From Escarpia spicata (lineage: Eukaryota; Annelida; Polychaeta; Sabellida; Siboglinidae), in contig OZ023207.1 in assembly GCA_963995525.1 (NCBI GenBank), positions 3,688,105-3,752,104 of the forward strand: a stretch of DNA of 64,000 nucleotides. The letters run 5' to 3'. Below are positions 23,261-33,658 of the stretch, one piece after another; within the stretch, counting starts at the first letter, position 1; each line of letters starts with the position of its first letter. The notes beneath the pieces are model-generated. The model saw only the letters and a list, made by a program, of their open reading frames with translations, searched no databases and was not told where the DNA came from. The position numbers and the translations under genes are program-made.

Positions 23261-23740
23261 CTAGCAATCACGGAGCGCCTCCCGGGGACTTTGCGTCCAG
23301 GCTCTTGTAATAGCGGCGCGTGAACCGTCAGTGTCCCGTGTCGCACTTCCAAGATGCGGGAGATGCGTCGAGCGGGAATTGGCGGCATCAAAGCGCCGTT
23401 GTAACATGCTAGCACGTCCGGCGGCAATCAACGGCGCGTGAAAGCCGCGTCGTTCGTATATCTCGTCCCGTGGTATCGGCGTATACCACAACCCGTTTGA
23501 CCCCCGTATTGAAAACGATGATGTGAGTCCATCGGGTTCAACGTCATCGCTGTCAGGTGTCGGTGGTCGGCTTACGGCTGCTGGTGGAGTGACCGGCCTG
23601 TTGATGGCTGGTGGCTGGTGGCTGGCTGCGTGGTGTCGGGAGGACGACGCATGTAGGTTTGCGGGTAAGGAATCCGCGTGTAGGCAGTTGGATTCTGTGA
23701 AACATGAATAACGTCTGTGGATAATGAGGAGGCTCCTAAA
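23261..23740 (-). CDS. Unrecognised minus-strand ORF near left terminus
   Basis: The frame is open from about 23740 down to a stop at 23261, but I find no ATG in it; a recoverable section is 23261-23491 (WYTPIPRDEIYERRG, then an Arg/Ala/Ser-rich tail). The upstream part is Pro/Ser/Thr-rich. Support is the GC-rich composition shared with other Polinton genes and an AATAAA signal about 20 bp past the stop. No family is recognised. It could be the last exon of a spliced gene, or chance. Confidence 0.3.
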   Translation of the reverse strand, partial: FRSLLIIHRRYSCFTESNCLHADSLPANLHASSSRHHAASHQPPAINRPVTPPAAVSRPPTPDSDDVEPDGLTSSFSIRGSNGLWYTPIPRDEIYERRGFHAPLIAAGRASMLQRRFDAANSRSTHLPHLGSATRDTDGSRAAITRAWTQSPREALRDC

Positions 23741-24560
23741 TTAATGAGACACAACATGAATAATGAGCCTCTTATTAATTAATTAATAAAGACTCATGTA
23801 AAAGCCAATCTACCGCTCTATTGATAAAGAACTAAAAAATAAATAATAAAGAATAGGACTCATGTAAAAGCCAACTTACCGCTCTATTGCTAAATGCCTG
23901 TGAATAATGAGGAGGCTCCCAAATTAATGAGAACTAATACACAACATGAATAATGAGGTTCTTATTAATTAAAAGTAATTAATAAAGAATAGGACTCATG
24001 TAAAAGCCAACGTACCGCTCTATTGTTAAAAATAATTAATAGGACTCATGTAAAAGCAAACTTACCGCTCTATTGCTAAATAATAAGAACTAAATAAAAT
24101 AAATAATAATTTTGCGGGTAAGGAATCCGCGTGTAGGCAGTTGGATTCTGTGAAACATGAATAACGCCTGTGAATAATGAGGAGGCTCCTAAATTAATGA
24201 AACGCAACATGAATAATGAGCCTCTTATTAATTAATTAATAAAGACTCATGTAAAAGCCAATCTACCGCTCTATTGATAAAGAACTAAAAATAAATAATA
24301 AAGAATAGGACTCATGTAAAAGCCAACTTACCGCTCTATTGCTAAATGCCTGTGAATAATGAGGAGGCTCCCAAATTAATGAGAACTAATTCACAACATG
24401 AATAATGAGGTTCTTATTAATTAAAAGTAATTAATAAAGAATAGGACTCATGTAAAAGCCAACGTACCGCTCTATTGTTAAAAATAATTCATAGGACTCA
24501 TGTAAAAGCCAACTTACCGCTCTATTGCTAAATAATAAGAACTAAATAAAATAAATAATA
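23657..24560. repeat. 454-bp tandem duplication containing eight iterons
   Basis: TTTGCGGGTAAGGAATCCGC begins copies at 23658 and about 24112; the copies are nearly identical. Each holds four iterons of the form GGACTCATGTAAAAGCCAAC followed by (T/G)TACCGCTCTATTG (near 23792, 23858, 23995, 24046 and their partners 454 bp later), plus AATAATGAGGAGGCTCC blocks. AT-rich and non-coding. It could be a replication or transcription control region. Confidence 0.9.
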
Positions 24561-25248
24561 ATAACTCACCGCTGCATTTTCGTAGAAGACGTTGTACCCG
24601 ACGCCATACTTGTATGAAAATGAGCAACGACCGCTGATTTTTTTCCTAAAGCAAAACTACGCAATTATGCGTTAAGAGCGCATGCGCGAAGGCGACGCAA
24701 AAACACTGAATGTGAAGAGAGAACGAAAAGATAAAAGCATGAAATTAAGCGTTGTATATGATTAGTTAGGACTCGGGAAACGTGTGGTGCAGTAATATGA
24801 GAGAAAATCGATGTAAAAGTCACATTTGACAACGAACGCACTAACATAACCGTTGATTTTTTCCTAAAGCAAATACCTCGGAGCCGAGTGGCGACGCAAA
24901 ACACTGATAAGCTTATCGCGATAGGAATGTGAAGAGAGAACACTGCCGTTTCAAAAACACTAAACGAAACGCTAAAAACATGAAATTAAGCGTTGTATAG
25001 GATCAGTCGGTCTTAGGGAATTATGTGGTGCATTTATATAATATAAATTCGATGTAAATACACATTTGACAACGAACGCACTAACATGACCGGTGATTTT
25101 TTTCTTAAAGCAAATACCTCGGAGACTAGTCAGTTATGCGTTAGGGCGCATGCGCAAAATGTTGTAATAGAACTGTAGATTAGCGCGTTATATGTTAAGT
25201 GCGTATACGCCATATGTTGTGCATATATAAAACGGTTGAAAAATTGTT
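24560..25248. repeat. About 230-bp degenerate triplicated block and RPA-like gene promoter
   Basis: CCG(C/T/G)TGATTTTTTTCCTAAAGCA recurs near 24631, 24850 and 25090, each with GAATGTGAAGAGAGAAC, AAACATGAAATTAAGCGTTG and CACATTTGACAACGAACGCA partners. A TATA box (CATATATAAAA, 25222-25232) precedes the RPA-like gene. Otherwise non-coding. Confidence 0.75.
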
Positions 25249-25311
25249 ATGTTGTATAACGCAAGTGGTCTGACTTATTACAGCAGCAGCATACGTCATC
25301 CAGCCGCAAGA

Positions 25312-26022
25312 ATGGCCGACACTACTGAGATAACACCGAAAAAGCTTAAGGCAATACGCAAGCAGGCGTCAAAGGCGACCGGAGGTCAGCAGCAGCCGAC
25401 AGCAGCGGTCGGAGCAACGCCTGCTGATGCTAAGAGGCCCGTAGTGGTTATTGCGCCGCCGATCGGCCGTAAGCGTGGGGCCGACGAAGCGGCTTTGGAG
25501 AAGCCGGCGCGGAGCGCGTCGCTTGAAAGAGAGTGCAGCGCCGAATCGTCGACACGCGCTACATTGGTGAGTGTGAGGGAGCTGGCGAGTGCCGAGAATG
25601 GCGTGTATAAAATTAAGACGCCCGTCCTTATTGAGGCTGTGTAGTACAAAGACAAGTGCACTTATAGAGGATGTTCTCGGTGCCGGCGCAAGCTGTATCA
25701 GAAAGTCAAAGATGGTCTTATGATATGTCGAACGCACGGTGAGCAGGGTGTGGGGAAGAATTTCTTTGCGATGCGTGTGATGGTGCGAGATGGTGAGGAC
25801 GACGAAGATGAGCTTTGGCTTACGCTGTTTGACACGCAAATGGCTAATCTCGTTGAGTACCGGGCCGATTACTTGGAGGAATTAAGTGACGAGGACCTTC
25901 GTGATACTGTGCTGGAGTTAGCCGGCACGAAAGTGGAGCTCAGTGTGCGTAAGACGACTTGGCAAGGAGAGGCGTCTTATACGGTGCGCACACAGAAGAG
26001 ATACGACGACGATGATGACTAA
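25312..26022 (+). pseudogene. RPA1 (DBD-C)-like ssDNA-binding protein with in-frame TAG
   Basis: A 236-codon frame is broken once by TAG at 25642-25644. The N-terminal 80 residues are Lys/Ala/Pro-rich and probably disordered. After a start of the OB fold (NGVYKIKTPVLIEAV) comes a zinc ribbon: C-x4-C-x2-C in TYRGCSRCRRK, then MICRTHGE. The rest has the DBD-C pattern of the large subunit of replication protein A: DEDELWLTLFDTQ, YRADYLEELSDED, ending TYTVR-like and an Asp run. The role would be coating single-stranded DNA during protein-primed replication. A TATA box at 25222 favours the ATG at 25312 over 25249. It is not part of the usual Polinton core. Confidence 0.7.
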
Positions 26023-26039
26023 TGTGTTTCTTGTGTTGT

Positions 26040-26545
26040 TTGTGTAGGAGTCCCCGCTGCTGGTAGCGTTGGTGACGCATAAACCGACAAGTGACTAGGC
26101 TGCGCGCCTACTAGCCGAGATAGCCGAAAATTACATAATGGCATGGTGCTCACATTACGAAGCGAACTTATTTTAAGCATGACATTTTTTTTCCTGTAGG
26201 ATGTGCGTCGCGTACTGCTGGACATGTTAGCGAACAACGAAAGGATGCGTGCAAGGTATGCGGAGGTTGCCACGTTCGTACAAACACTGCTGGACCGGGG
26301 AGTGGCGGATAGTGAGGCGAAAGATGCTGCGCTGCTGGCCCGGGTTGATAAGACGGACTAATCATAATAATGTGTGTTTGTAGAGGGCCGAACGTGAAAA
26401 CGCCGCTGAGGTTGCCGCGTTCGAGAGAATACTACTGAACTACGACAATGCGGTGCGTGCAAAGTATGCGGAGGTGTTAGTACAAACACCGATGGACAGG
26501 GAACAGTGAGAACGCTGCTGCGGAATACTTATAATGTATGTTTGT
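26040..26545 (+). other. Two short duplicated ORF fragments behind acceptor-like motifs
   Basis: Two related open stretches occur: 26203-26361 (with MRARYAEVATFVQTLLDRG) and 26384-26509 (with VRAKYAEVLVQTPMDRE), clearly duplicates of one another and helix-rich. Each, and the gene at 26560, is preceded by a T/G-rich tract ending TGTAG (26045, 26200, 26383, 26547); two of the four have a CTAAT just upstream (near 26021 and 26358). These look like branch point plus 3' splice sites, so small introns or trans-splice sites are possible. No function is recognised. Confidence 0.35.
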
Positions 26546-26559
26546 AGGCGGCACGCACC

Positions 26560-27162
26560 ATGCGTAGACGTGTCGATAACGAGTTGGACGTTATCATCGA
26601 GGAGGCCCTTGGTGTGCGAACCCCACCGCCGGCTTACGAAAGTCTGTACCAGTTGGTGCCAACGTGTTGGTCCACAACACGGCCGGAAGTGAGACAAGTC
26701 GTCGCGATGGGCCGGGGCCCGTTGGCCTGTCGCTATGAGCGGCACGCAACGTCTCTCTTCGCCGAACACGTCGGGGAGATGATACTGGAGAGGGCGCGCG
26801 ATCGATGCGGCGCATGCGAACCCAATGAAGGCTGCCCGTACGTGCATATGGTCGACTATCGTGCGGGTCGGCCGACTCGTGTGTACACACAGCGCTACGA
26901 CAACGTGTCCGACCTCGTCACGCATCACTTCAACGCCGTGTTGGAGACGTGTCTACATCGATCGCTTATACCGACATTCACGCGTCTCGTGCAGCTACTG
27001 CACGCTAAGGCGACCGGACAGCAGCAACCGGGGCGTGCGGGGAAATGTATCTGGTCCAGTTCGTGTCGGACTGGCTGCTAGGCACGGACTGGCGCGACTT
27101 CGTCAACCGCGCTCTACTGGAATCGGCCGTCCATGTGTACATTCAGTGCCGAAGTGGTCTCT
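26560..27162 (+). pseudogene. Unrecognised Polinton protein with PPxY motif, frameshifted
   Basis: The ATG at 26560 sits in a good context (CACCATG). Open to 27081; the 3' part continues in another frame (a stretch with FVSDWLLGTDWRDFV) to a TAA at about 27160, so one frameshift lies near 27040-27050, in or beside a G-run. Near the N-terminus PPPAYESLYQL holds a PPxY motif (residues 23-26) and overlapping YxxL-type sequence. A central CGAC...GCPYVH cluster might bind zinc. AATAAA follows at about 27228. I do not recognise a family; its position beside PolB is the only context. Confidence 0.55.
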
Positions 27163-27302
27163 AATCTGAATGAACATTACTGCTTATTTGCACTTGAACA
27201 TTACTGCTGATTTGCTTTGTCGTTTTAATAAATTCGCTTTATGTTGTACGATACGCTTAATAAAACGTTGAAAAGGTACGTTCCGTTTCCGAGTTACTTA
27301 AC

Positions 27303-27386
<84 letters not shown>

Positions 27387-27569
27387 GTGTTCGAAAGCAC
27401 CCACCACCACCCCCACTGTTAATAAAACGTAACAAAACACACAACACTAGGTGTTGGAAAGCACCCACAACCACCACCCCATCACGCACACCACTGCGCG
27501 TGTCCGTACCACCACCACGGCACCCCTGTTATAAATAGGGGTGCTCGAAAAAGTAGCAGCACAAAAAGT
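27163..27569. other. PolB upstream region: (CA)n and TATA box
   Basis: About 38 CA dinucleotides at 27306-27383, then two near-copies of ACTAGGTGTT(C/G)GAAAGCACCCA (27383 and 27447). A TATAAATA box at 27531-27538 lies about 30 bp before the PolB start and is a convincing promoter element. Confidence 0.7.
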
Positions 27570-30500
27570 ATGCCTCCGCCTCCTACTAGGTGGCAATGTC
27601 CGAAATGCGGTACTTATTTCGCAAAACAGTCGACGTTAGAGCGACACGCAAAGAGTTCGAAACGATGCGGCGATAACGCGCTATTCGTAAAGCGACGAGA
27701 GTGTCCGAAATACGGCGCAACGTACAGTACGCGCTCCATTGTGCTACGACACCTGAGGGAGCGGTGCGGCCGTCATCAGGTGTCGCCACCTCCTGATGAT
27801 CCACCTTCCAATCCACCACCGGCCGACAACGACGTCGTGGACGAGCGCGTCGTGGACGAGCATCGACGTAGCATAGAGACGTCGATAGCGCGCGGTACCG
27901 TGCAGTCCCGCTACAACTATCGCATGACCGCCTGTACGAGTACGCGGGTGCTCGAACCGCGTCTGAGGGTTATGTTTCGCGAACAAAAGAATGCGTTTAA
28001 AATTAACGTGAGCTATGGTTTCGTGTTACGACACAAGGTGTCGGGTCGTTACCGCTATTTTCAATCGTCCTGTAACTGCTGCGGTCGCCTCCTCGAAACG
28101 CCCGCCCTCGTTACCGATAGCCGTTCTTTCGAACGCTTCCTCGACGTCGTGCGCACGACCGACGTACTACAGTCCGTCGTCGCGCAGCGCCCCGTCTCGG
28201 GGTGGGTGGTCGAGCTCGTAACGAACGCCACCTACTTCGTGAACGCCATCCTAAACCATCCTATCGGGTGCGTTGGCGCCGCGCTCCCCGCCTACGTGCG
28301 CAACAACAAGCACGTCGTGACGTTGACGAACGATCGTCGAGGCACGCTCTACGACGATCATCTATGCCTCTTCCGGTGCATCGGCCTCCACCTGCAAGGC
28401 GGCGGCCGACAACGCGGAACGCGGAACGGCCCCAAAATAAATTCGACCCGTTTAACGCGAGTCGCTAAACAACTAAACGCGCGCTACGGCACGGCCTCGA
28501 CGAACGGCGTGCGCCTGAATGAACTGGAACGCGTGGAGTCGGTTTTCGGCATCAACATCGCCGTTAATCGATTGACGGCGGCTGGCGCCGCCGAACTAGT
28601 CCGTAGGTCGCTCGAAACGCACCCCACGACCCTGAACGTCAACCTGTACGAGACGCACTTCTCGTACATAATCGACCTGCGCGCGTACGCGAAAACGTAC
28701 AAGTGCTCGAAATGCGGTAACTCCCTCTGGCTGTACCCGTCGGATTTTCGACGTCACGAAGCGACGTGCGAAGGTGGCGTTCGTCACGTGTTTCCCGGCG
28801 GCGTCTACCGACCGACGCCGTCCGTATTTCAGCGGCTCGACGACGAAGGCATCGACGTCGGCGCCGACGACCTGCGCTACTATCCGTACCGCGCTACATT
28901 CGATTTTGAATGCTATTTTGCCGCCAACGAGCTGCCGCCGGATACCTACAAATGCCGGTGGCTAGCGCGACACGAACTGCTCAGCGTGAGCGTCACGACG
29001 AACGTGCCAGGACACGAAGCGGCGCGCTGTTACGCCACAACCGGCGATTCGGCCGAACTAGCGCGCCGCCTCATCGATGACCTGGAAGCCGTGAGCGCGG
29101 CGGCGTGCGCGGCTCTGCGCCCCCGCTATGACGCGGTCTTCGAGGCGCTCGACGCGCTCGACGAAGACTGGCGGCGACGACGAGGCGACGACAACGATGC
29201 GTCACCGTACGCCGCACTCGCCGACCGCCCGTGGACGCACCTTCGTCAAATGCCCGTACTGGGCTTCAACAGCGGTAAGTACGATTTGAATGTCGTCAAA
29301 AAGTACTTGACCCCCTGCTCATAACCGACGACGAGCAGCACATATCGTCGGCGTTCACCATTAAACGACAGAACAATTACATGTGTCTGACGACGTCGAC
29401 GTTGAAATTCCTCGACATAACTAATTACCTCGCGCCCGGTGTCAGCTACGAGCGCTATCTGAAAGCGTACGGCTGCGCGGCGACGAAGGGGTACTTTCCG
29501 TACGAGTAAATCGACGCGTTGACGCGCCTGGACGAGACCGTCCTGCCGCCGCGCGAGACTTTCTACAGCCACCTGAAACGCGAAGGAATCTCCGCGGAGG
29601 CGTACGAAATTTGTGCGAAGGCATGGCGTGACGAGCGCATGACGACGATGCGCGATTTTCTAATCTGGTATAATAACCGAGATGTGGTGCCGTTTCTCGA
29701 GGCCCTCGAGCGGCAGTTCGCCTTCTACCGACGCCAGCGCATCGACATGTTGAAGGACGCCATCAGCGTACCGGGGTTGACGTTTTTGGACCTATTCAAC
29801 GACCTGCCGCTGTCAATCCATTTCTCGCTGTTCAACGAACCCAACAAAGACCTGCACCGCCCACTGTAGTCGCAGATCGTCGACGGCACATCGATCATCT
29901 TCGCGCGTCATCACGAGGCCGGCGTGACGTCGATTCGAGGCACCAACCCATGTCGTTCGATAGTCGGCTATGACGCGAACGGCCTCTATCTATCGGCGAT
30001 GATGCGGAAGATGCCGACGGGTTGGTACACGCACCGACGCGCGGAGAACGGTTTTCGAGCTGAACGCGTGCACCGCTACGGTCGTATGGCCGTGGAGTGG
30101 TTGACGTACGAGGCGGAACGAACCGGCACTCGTATACGGCACCAGTTGAACGTACGCGAGAAGCTCGTCGGCAATTACCGAGTCGACGGTTGGTGCGCCG
30201 CCACGCGAACGGCGTATCAATTTCACGGCTGCTACTTTCACGGATGCCCGACGTGCCAGACGCACGTGACGACGAACGCCGTCAACGGTCGACCGATGAC
30301 GACGCTGTACGCCGCGACGATCGCCGTGACGACCTACCTGCGCCGCCACGTCGACGCCGTCGTCGAAATGTGGGAGTGCCAGTGGCGAGCCGTGCGACCC
30401 CCCGCGGCGCCGACGCCGCCCGACGCGTCACGATTGCAACCGGGGCGGGGCCCCCTTACGCGCTCGACGATACTGGAGGTAGTACGCGACGGCTCTTTGT

Positions 30501-31705
30501 TCGCCCTCGTGCAGTGCGATATCGCCGTGCCGGAAACGCTGCGCGCTAAGTTCGCCGAAATGCAGCCCATATTCAAGAACGTCGATATCACGCGCGACGA
30601 TCTCAGCCCGTTTATGCGCCGCTACGCCGAGTCGCACGACCTACTCACCCGACCTCAACGGACGCTCGTCAGTAGCTACTTCGGCACGGCGATCGTGCTC
30701 GCCACGCCCCTCCTACGCTGGTATCTGGAGCACGGGCTCGTCGTCGCGCGCATCTACCAGGTGATCGAGTACACGCCGATCGCGTTCTTTCGCCGCTTCG
30801 GCGACACGGTTTCGATGGCGCGACGCGAGGGCGACGTCGACCCTGACAAATCGATCATCGCCGATACATTTAAACTACTCGGCAACAGTTCGTACGGGAA
30901 AACGATTACGCTCGTCGATCGGCACCGGGATATCAAGTACGCCACGCCGGTCGGCGCCTCGCAACTCGTCAACAAACGTCGCTTCCGGCAACTCGACGTC
31001 GTCGTCGACGACGAGCTGTACGAAGTGGCGCTGAAAAAGCGCACCGTCGTCTACGGTCTGCCGATTCAAATCGGCTATTTCGTGTATCAATACGCGATAT
31101 TGAGAATGCTCGAGTTCTATTACGATTTCGTCGACGCTTACATCTACCGCCCGCTCTTCCAGTACTGCGCTATGGACACCGACTCGGCGTACATCGCCCT
31201 TGCGGGCCACGACATCGACGCGCTCATACCGGAAGCGCGGCGCGAACACTACTTCCGGAATCGTTCGCTCTGGTTTCCGGCCGAATGTTGCGACGCGCAC
31301 GTGGACGCGTACGTAAGGCGCCGTGTCGCCGGACTGACGTGGGAGGCGGGGGACTGCTGTGCGCGCCGGCTTCTGTTCGATCGTCGAACGCCGGGTCTCT
31401 TCAAAGAAGAGTGGCGCGGCGACGGAATCGTGGCTCTGTGCAGCAAGACGTACTACTGCTTCCGCGGCGACAACGGCGCGAAGTACAGCACGAAGGGTCT
31501 GAGCAAGCGTCAGAAGGATATCGACGAGAACACCTTCCTCGCCGTACTGCGCGGCCGACGCAGCGGCGTCGGCTTGAACCGCGGCTTCCAGGTGAAAGAC
31601 TCGTCCGTGTTGACGTACGTTCAAGAGCACGCGACGTTGAGCTACTTCTACGCTAAACGCCGCGTGCTCGACGACGGTGTCACCACGGCACCGATACTCG
31701 TCTAA
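27570..31705 (+). pseudogene. Protein-primed family B DNA polymerase (Polinton PolB)
   Basis: Replicates the linear element from its protein-capped ends. N-terminus: a CCHC-type finger (C10, C13, H26, C33), a second decayed finger in which the second Cys is Tyr (CPKYG), and a third near residue 380 (YKCSKCG). Exonuclease: Exo I FDFECYF (about 28905), Exo II NSGKYDLN (about 29268). Polymerase: motif A DANGLYLSAM (about 29970), motif B KLLGNSSYG (about 30872), motif C MDTDSAY (31172). Between A and B, at 30182-30260, is a VDGWC...FHGCYFHGCP..C block resembling a Vsr/REase-like insert. Lesions: a one-base loss in a C-run near 29312, TAA at 29507 and TAG at 29867. About 1,380 codons in all. TATA box at 27531; an ATTAAA lies near 31806. 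Confidence 0.95.
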
Positions 31706-31883
31706 CTCGTATAACTAACTCGTCTAACTCGCCTAAGGACTGGGAGGGGGGTGGGGGCCGCCTAGGGGTAGGTAGGGTTCTGTATGTATGTATGTATGGT
31801 AGGGTAATTAAACAAAATTGCGTACATTTGTTGTCATCGTTTTTTATTACTACTACTATACACGTAAAAGCGAAGCGTTAATG
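31706..31883. terminator. Convergent 3' ends of the two Polinton gene sets
   Basis: Short G-rich tract, a (TATG)n run at 31783-31798, ATTAAA near 31806 for the plus-strand PolB transcript, and minus-strand AATAAA (plus-strand TTTTTTATTAC, about 31840-31850) for the leftward transcripts. The layout fits bidirectional polyadenylation. Confidence 0.6.
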
Positions 31884-32342
31884 CTATGGCTTTAGCCAAT
31901 CGAATACGAGACAGTCATTGGACACCCGATCGGTGCCGAATAGGTTCTGGAACGTCGTCAACGGCATACCGCGACATCGGAGGAGTAGGTAGGCGACGCA
32001 ATATTGACCGCACACGTTAGAGACGACGCTCTGCAACCGCTTGTCGTTGTACGTCCACGCGTCGCCGCAGTGACGGTGCAGGAACGCGCGGAAGTCGGCG
32101 TGCAGCGGCGGCAGACCGTACGAATCGAAGTACTCGCCGCCGCCGCCTCGCCGGTCGACGTAGACGGCCACCCAGTGTTCCCCCGGCTCGCCGCCGTCGT
32201 CGGTGTTGCACACGAAGGCCATCGGGTAAGTGGCGGCGGCGGTGGGGGTGGTAAGTAGCGCGTCTTTAGGCACGACGCCGACGACGATGTGTTTAGCGTA
32301 CGCATTGCGTTCCAGGCGACGCATCAGTTGGAACGTATCCAT
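31884..32342 (-). CDS. Adenain-like cysteine protease (virion maturation)
   Basis: 152 residues, intact. The adenovirus-protease (C5) order of catalytic residues is visible: His in GEHWVAVYVD (about 67), Asp in EYFDSYGL (about 82), Gln in RLQSVV (about 113) and nucleophile Cys in VCGQYCVAYL (about 121-125). Length fits the compact Polinton form. The expected role is cleavage of capsid and core precursor proteins during maturation. The ATG lies only 2 bp after the MCP stop. It is the last gene of the leftward array, followed by an AATAAA at about 31845. One of the few undamaged genes of the element. Confidence 0.9.
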   Translation of the reverse strand: MDTFQLMRRLERNAYAKHIVVGVVPKDALLTTPTAAATYPMAFVCNTDDGGEPGEHWVAVYVDRRGGGGEYFDSYGLPPLHADFRAFLHRHCGDAWTYNDKRLQSVVSNVCGQYCVAYLLLRCRGMPLTTFQNLFGTDRVSNDCLVFDWLKP

Positions 32343-32344
32343 AG

Positions 32345-33658
32345 TTACGACGTAAAGTCGTACAGGACGTTCCGGCTCCTGTCGATCTCCATCACCGTCT
32401 CGAATTCCGCGTACACGACGACGTTCGTCGGTCGGGGTAGCGGCGTCTCGAAGTGCATTTCAGCGCCCACGGTCCCCTGACGCACGACGTTGAAATGGTC
32501 CCCGTCGCAACAGTCGGGGGTCAGGTCGAAAGCGAAGACGGTGTAGTCGGCGTCGAAGTCCGAGCGCGATATGTCGTTCCCCTCGTCCTCACCCGCCTTT
32601 CCGGTGGCATCGAAGAGATTTATGTAGCTTCGGATGCACCGGTGGCGCGGGAAGTCCGGCTGCAGCGGCTTTATCGGCACCTGACGTCCGTCGACGATGA
32701 GCGTGAGGAAGTTTATGTCGTTGTGCAGCGCGTCGAACGGATTTCTAATGTAGTCTCCGTTATAGGCGGCTTTGTCGATCATCATCAGGATTAGTCGTTT
32801 CGGAATCACACCCATCTACAAGTTCTCGTGCGTATGCGACAGCGTGCCTGCCGTTATCGAGAACGACTTGCAGTCGACGCTGCGCATCGGGAACTTAGCC
32901 GTTCCCAATCCCCACGCTTTGATGTGACCCAGCTGGACTTCCGGGTTCAACTTCACTTTTCGTACGTACAGGCAAATCGATCGTATCACGATACGGCACC
33001 CCGGCGCGACTGCCGGGGTCATGAGTGCGAAGGCGTCCTTCGAGCGCACCATGCGTATTTTCGTGTCGACGCCGTTCGGTAGGAGGTGGTTTAGCATAAA
33101 CGCGTCGACGTGTAGGCGTCCCATCATCTCCACCTCTTCGCTGGCCGCCGTTAGGTGGCGCCGCGCTACGAACCCGGTGTTGTCGTCCCCGCGCGCTTTC
33201 ATGTGTCCGGGGCTGTCTTTGTACCACAACGACCCCGTGAGATGCGATCGTTTCGCGTCGCTACCGTAACTCAGCAAGGTCTCGATGTAGGCCCGGTACG
33301 CGTACGTATTGGTCGACGGCGTCACGAGCGTGCCGTTCAGCGACACGTCGATTTGACTGAACATCGAATGCAGGAAATTGTTGACCGGCGCCACGTTGGC
33401 GCCGGCCCCCAGATTGGTACCGTCCCCCTGAATCACTTTGAAGCGGACGAACGTTTGAAGGCTCGCCAGGGCCGTATAGTCGTTGCCTGACCCCGGGATG
33501 AGGAACTCGATAGGGCCGCCGGCGTCGAGAGCCGTCAGCGGTTGGTAGACGGTCCACTGACAGCTCTCGATGTTCCTCTGCGTCACCGGTCCGGTGAACA
33601 GGTCCATTTCTGCCTTCACGCCCTCGCACGCTGTGCAGCTATTCACGAACGCCATCAT
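32345..33658 (-). pseudogene. Major capsid protein (double jelly roll) with in-frame TAG
   Basis: Two same-frame segments of 280 and 156 codons are separated only by TAG at 32816-32818. The N-terminal section has the Polinton MCP pattern, with CQWTVYQPLT, a SMFSQIDVSLNG strand region and YRAYIETLLSYG. The C-terminal section begins at the NPFDALHNDINFLTL region and continues into the second jelly roll (YINLFDATG, DYTVFAFDLTPD). Such proteins form the pseudo-hexameric capsomers of an icosahedral particle. Total 436 codons. The ATG overlaps the stop of the pX-like gene by one base (TAATG). Confidence 0.9.

Noticed and set aside
28484..31656. Many overlapping minus- and plus-strand ORFs inside PolB
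   Set aside because: GC-rich codon bias leaves alternative frames open; none shows a domain while the PolB frame shows all motifs.
27570..33658. TAG stop-codon reassignment in the element
   Set aside because: Frameshifts and a TAA stop coexist, and intact genes end in normal stops; ordinary decay explains it better.
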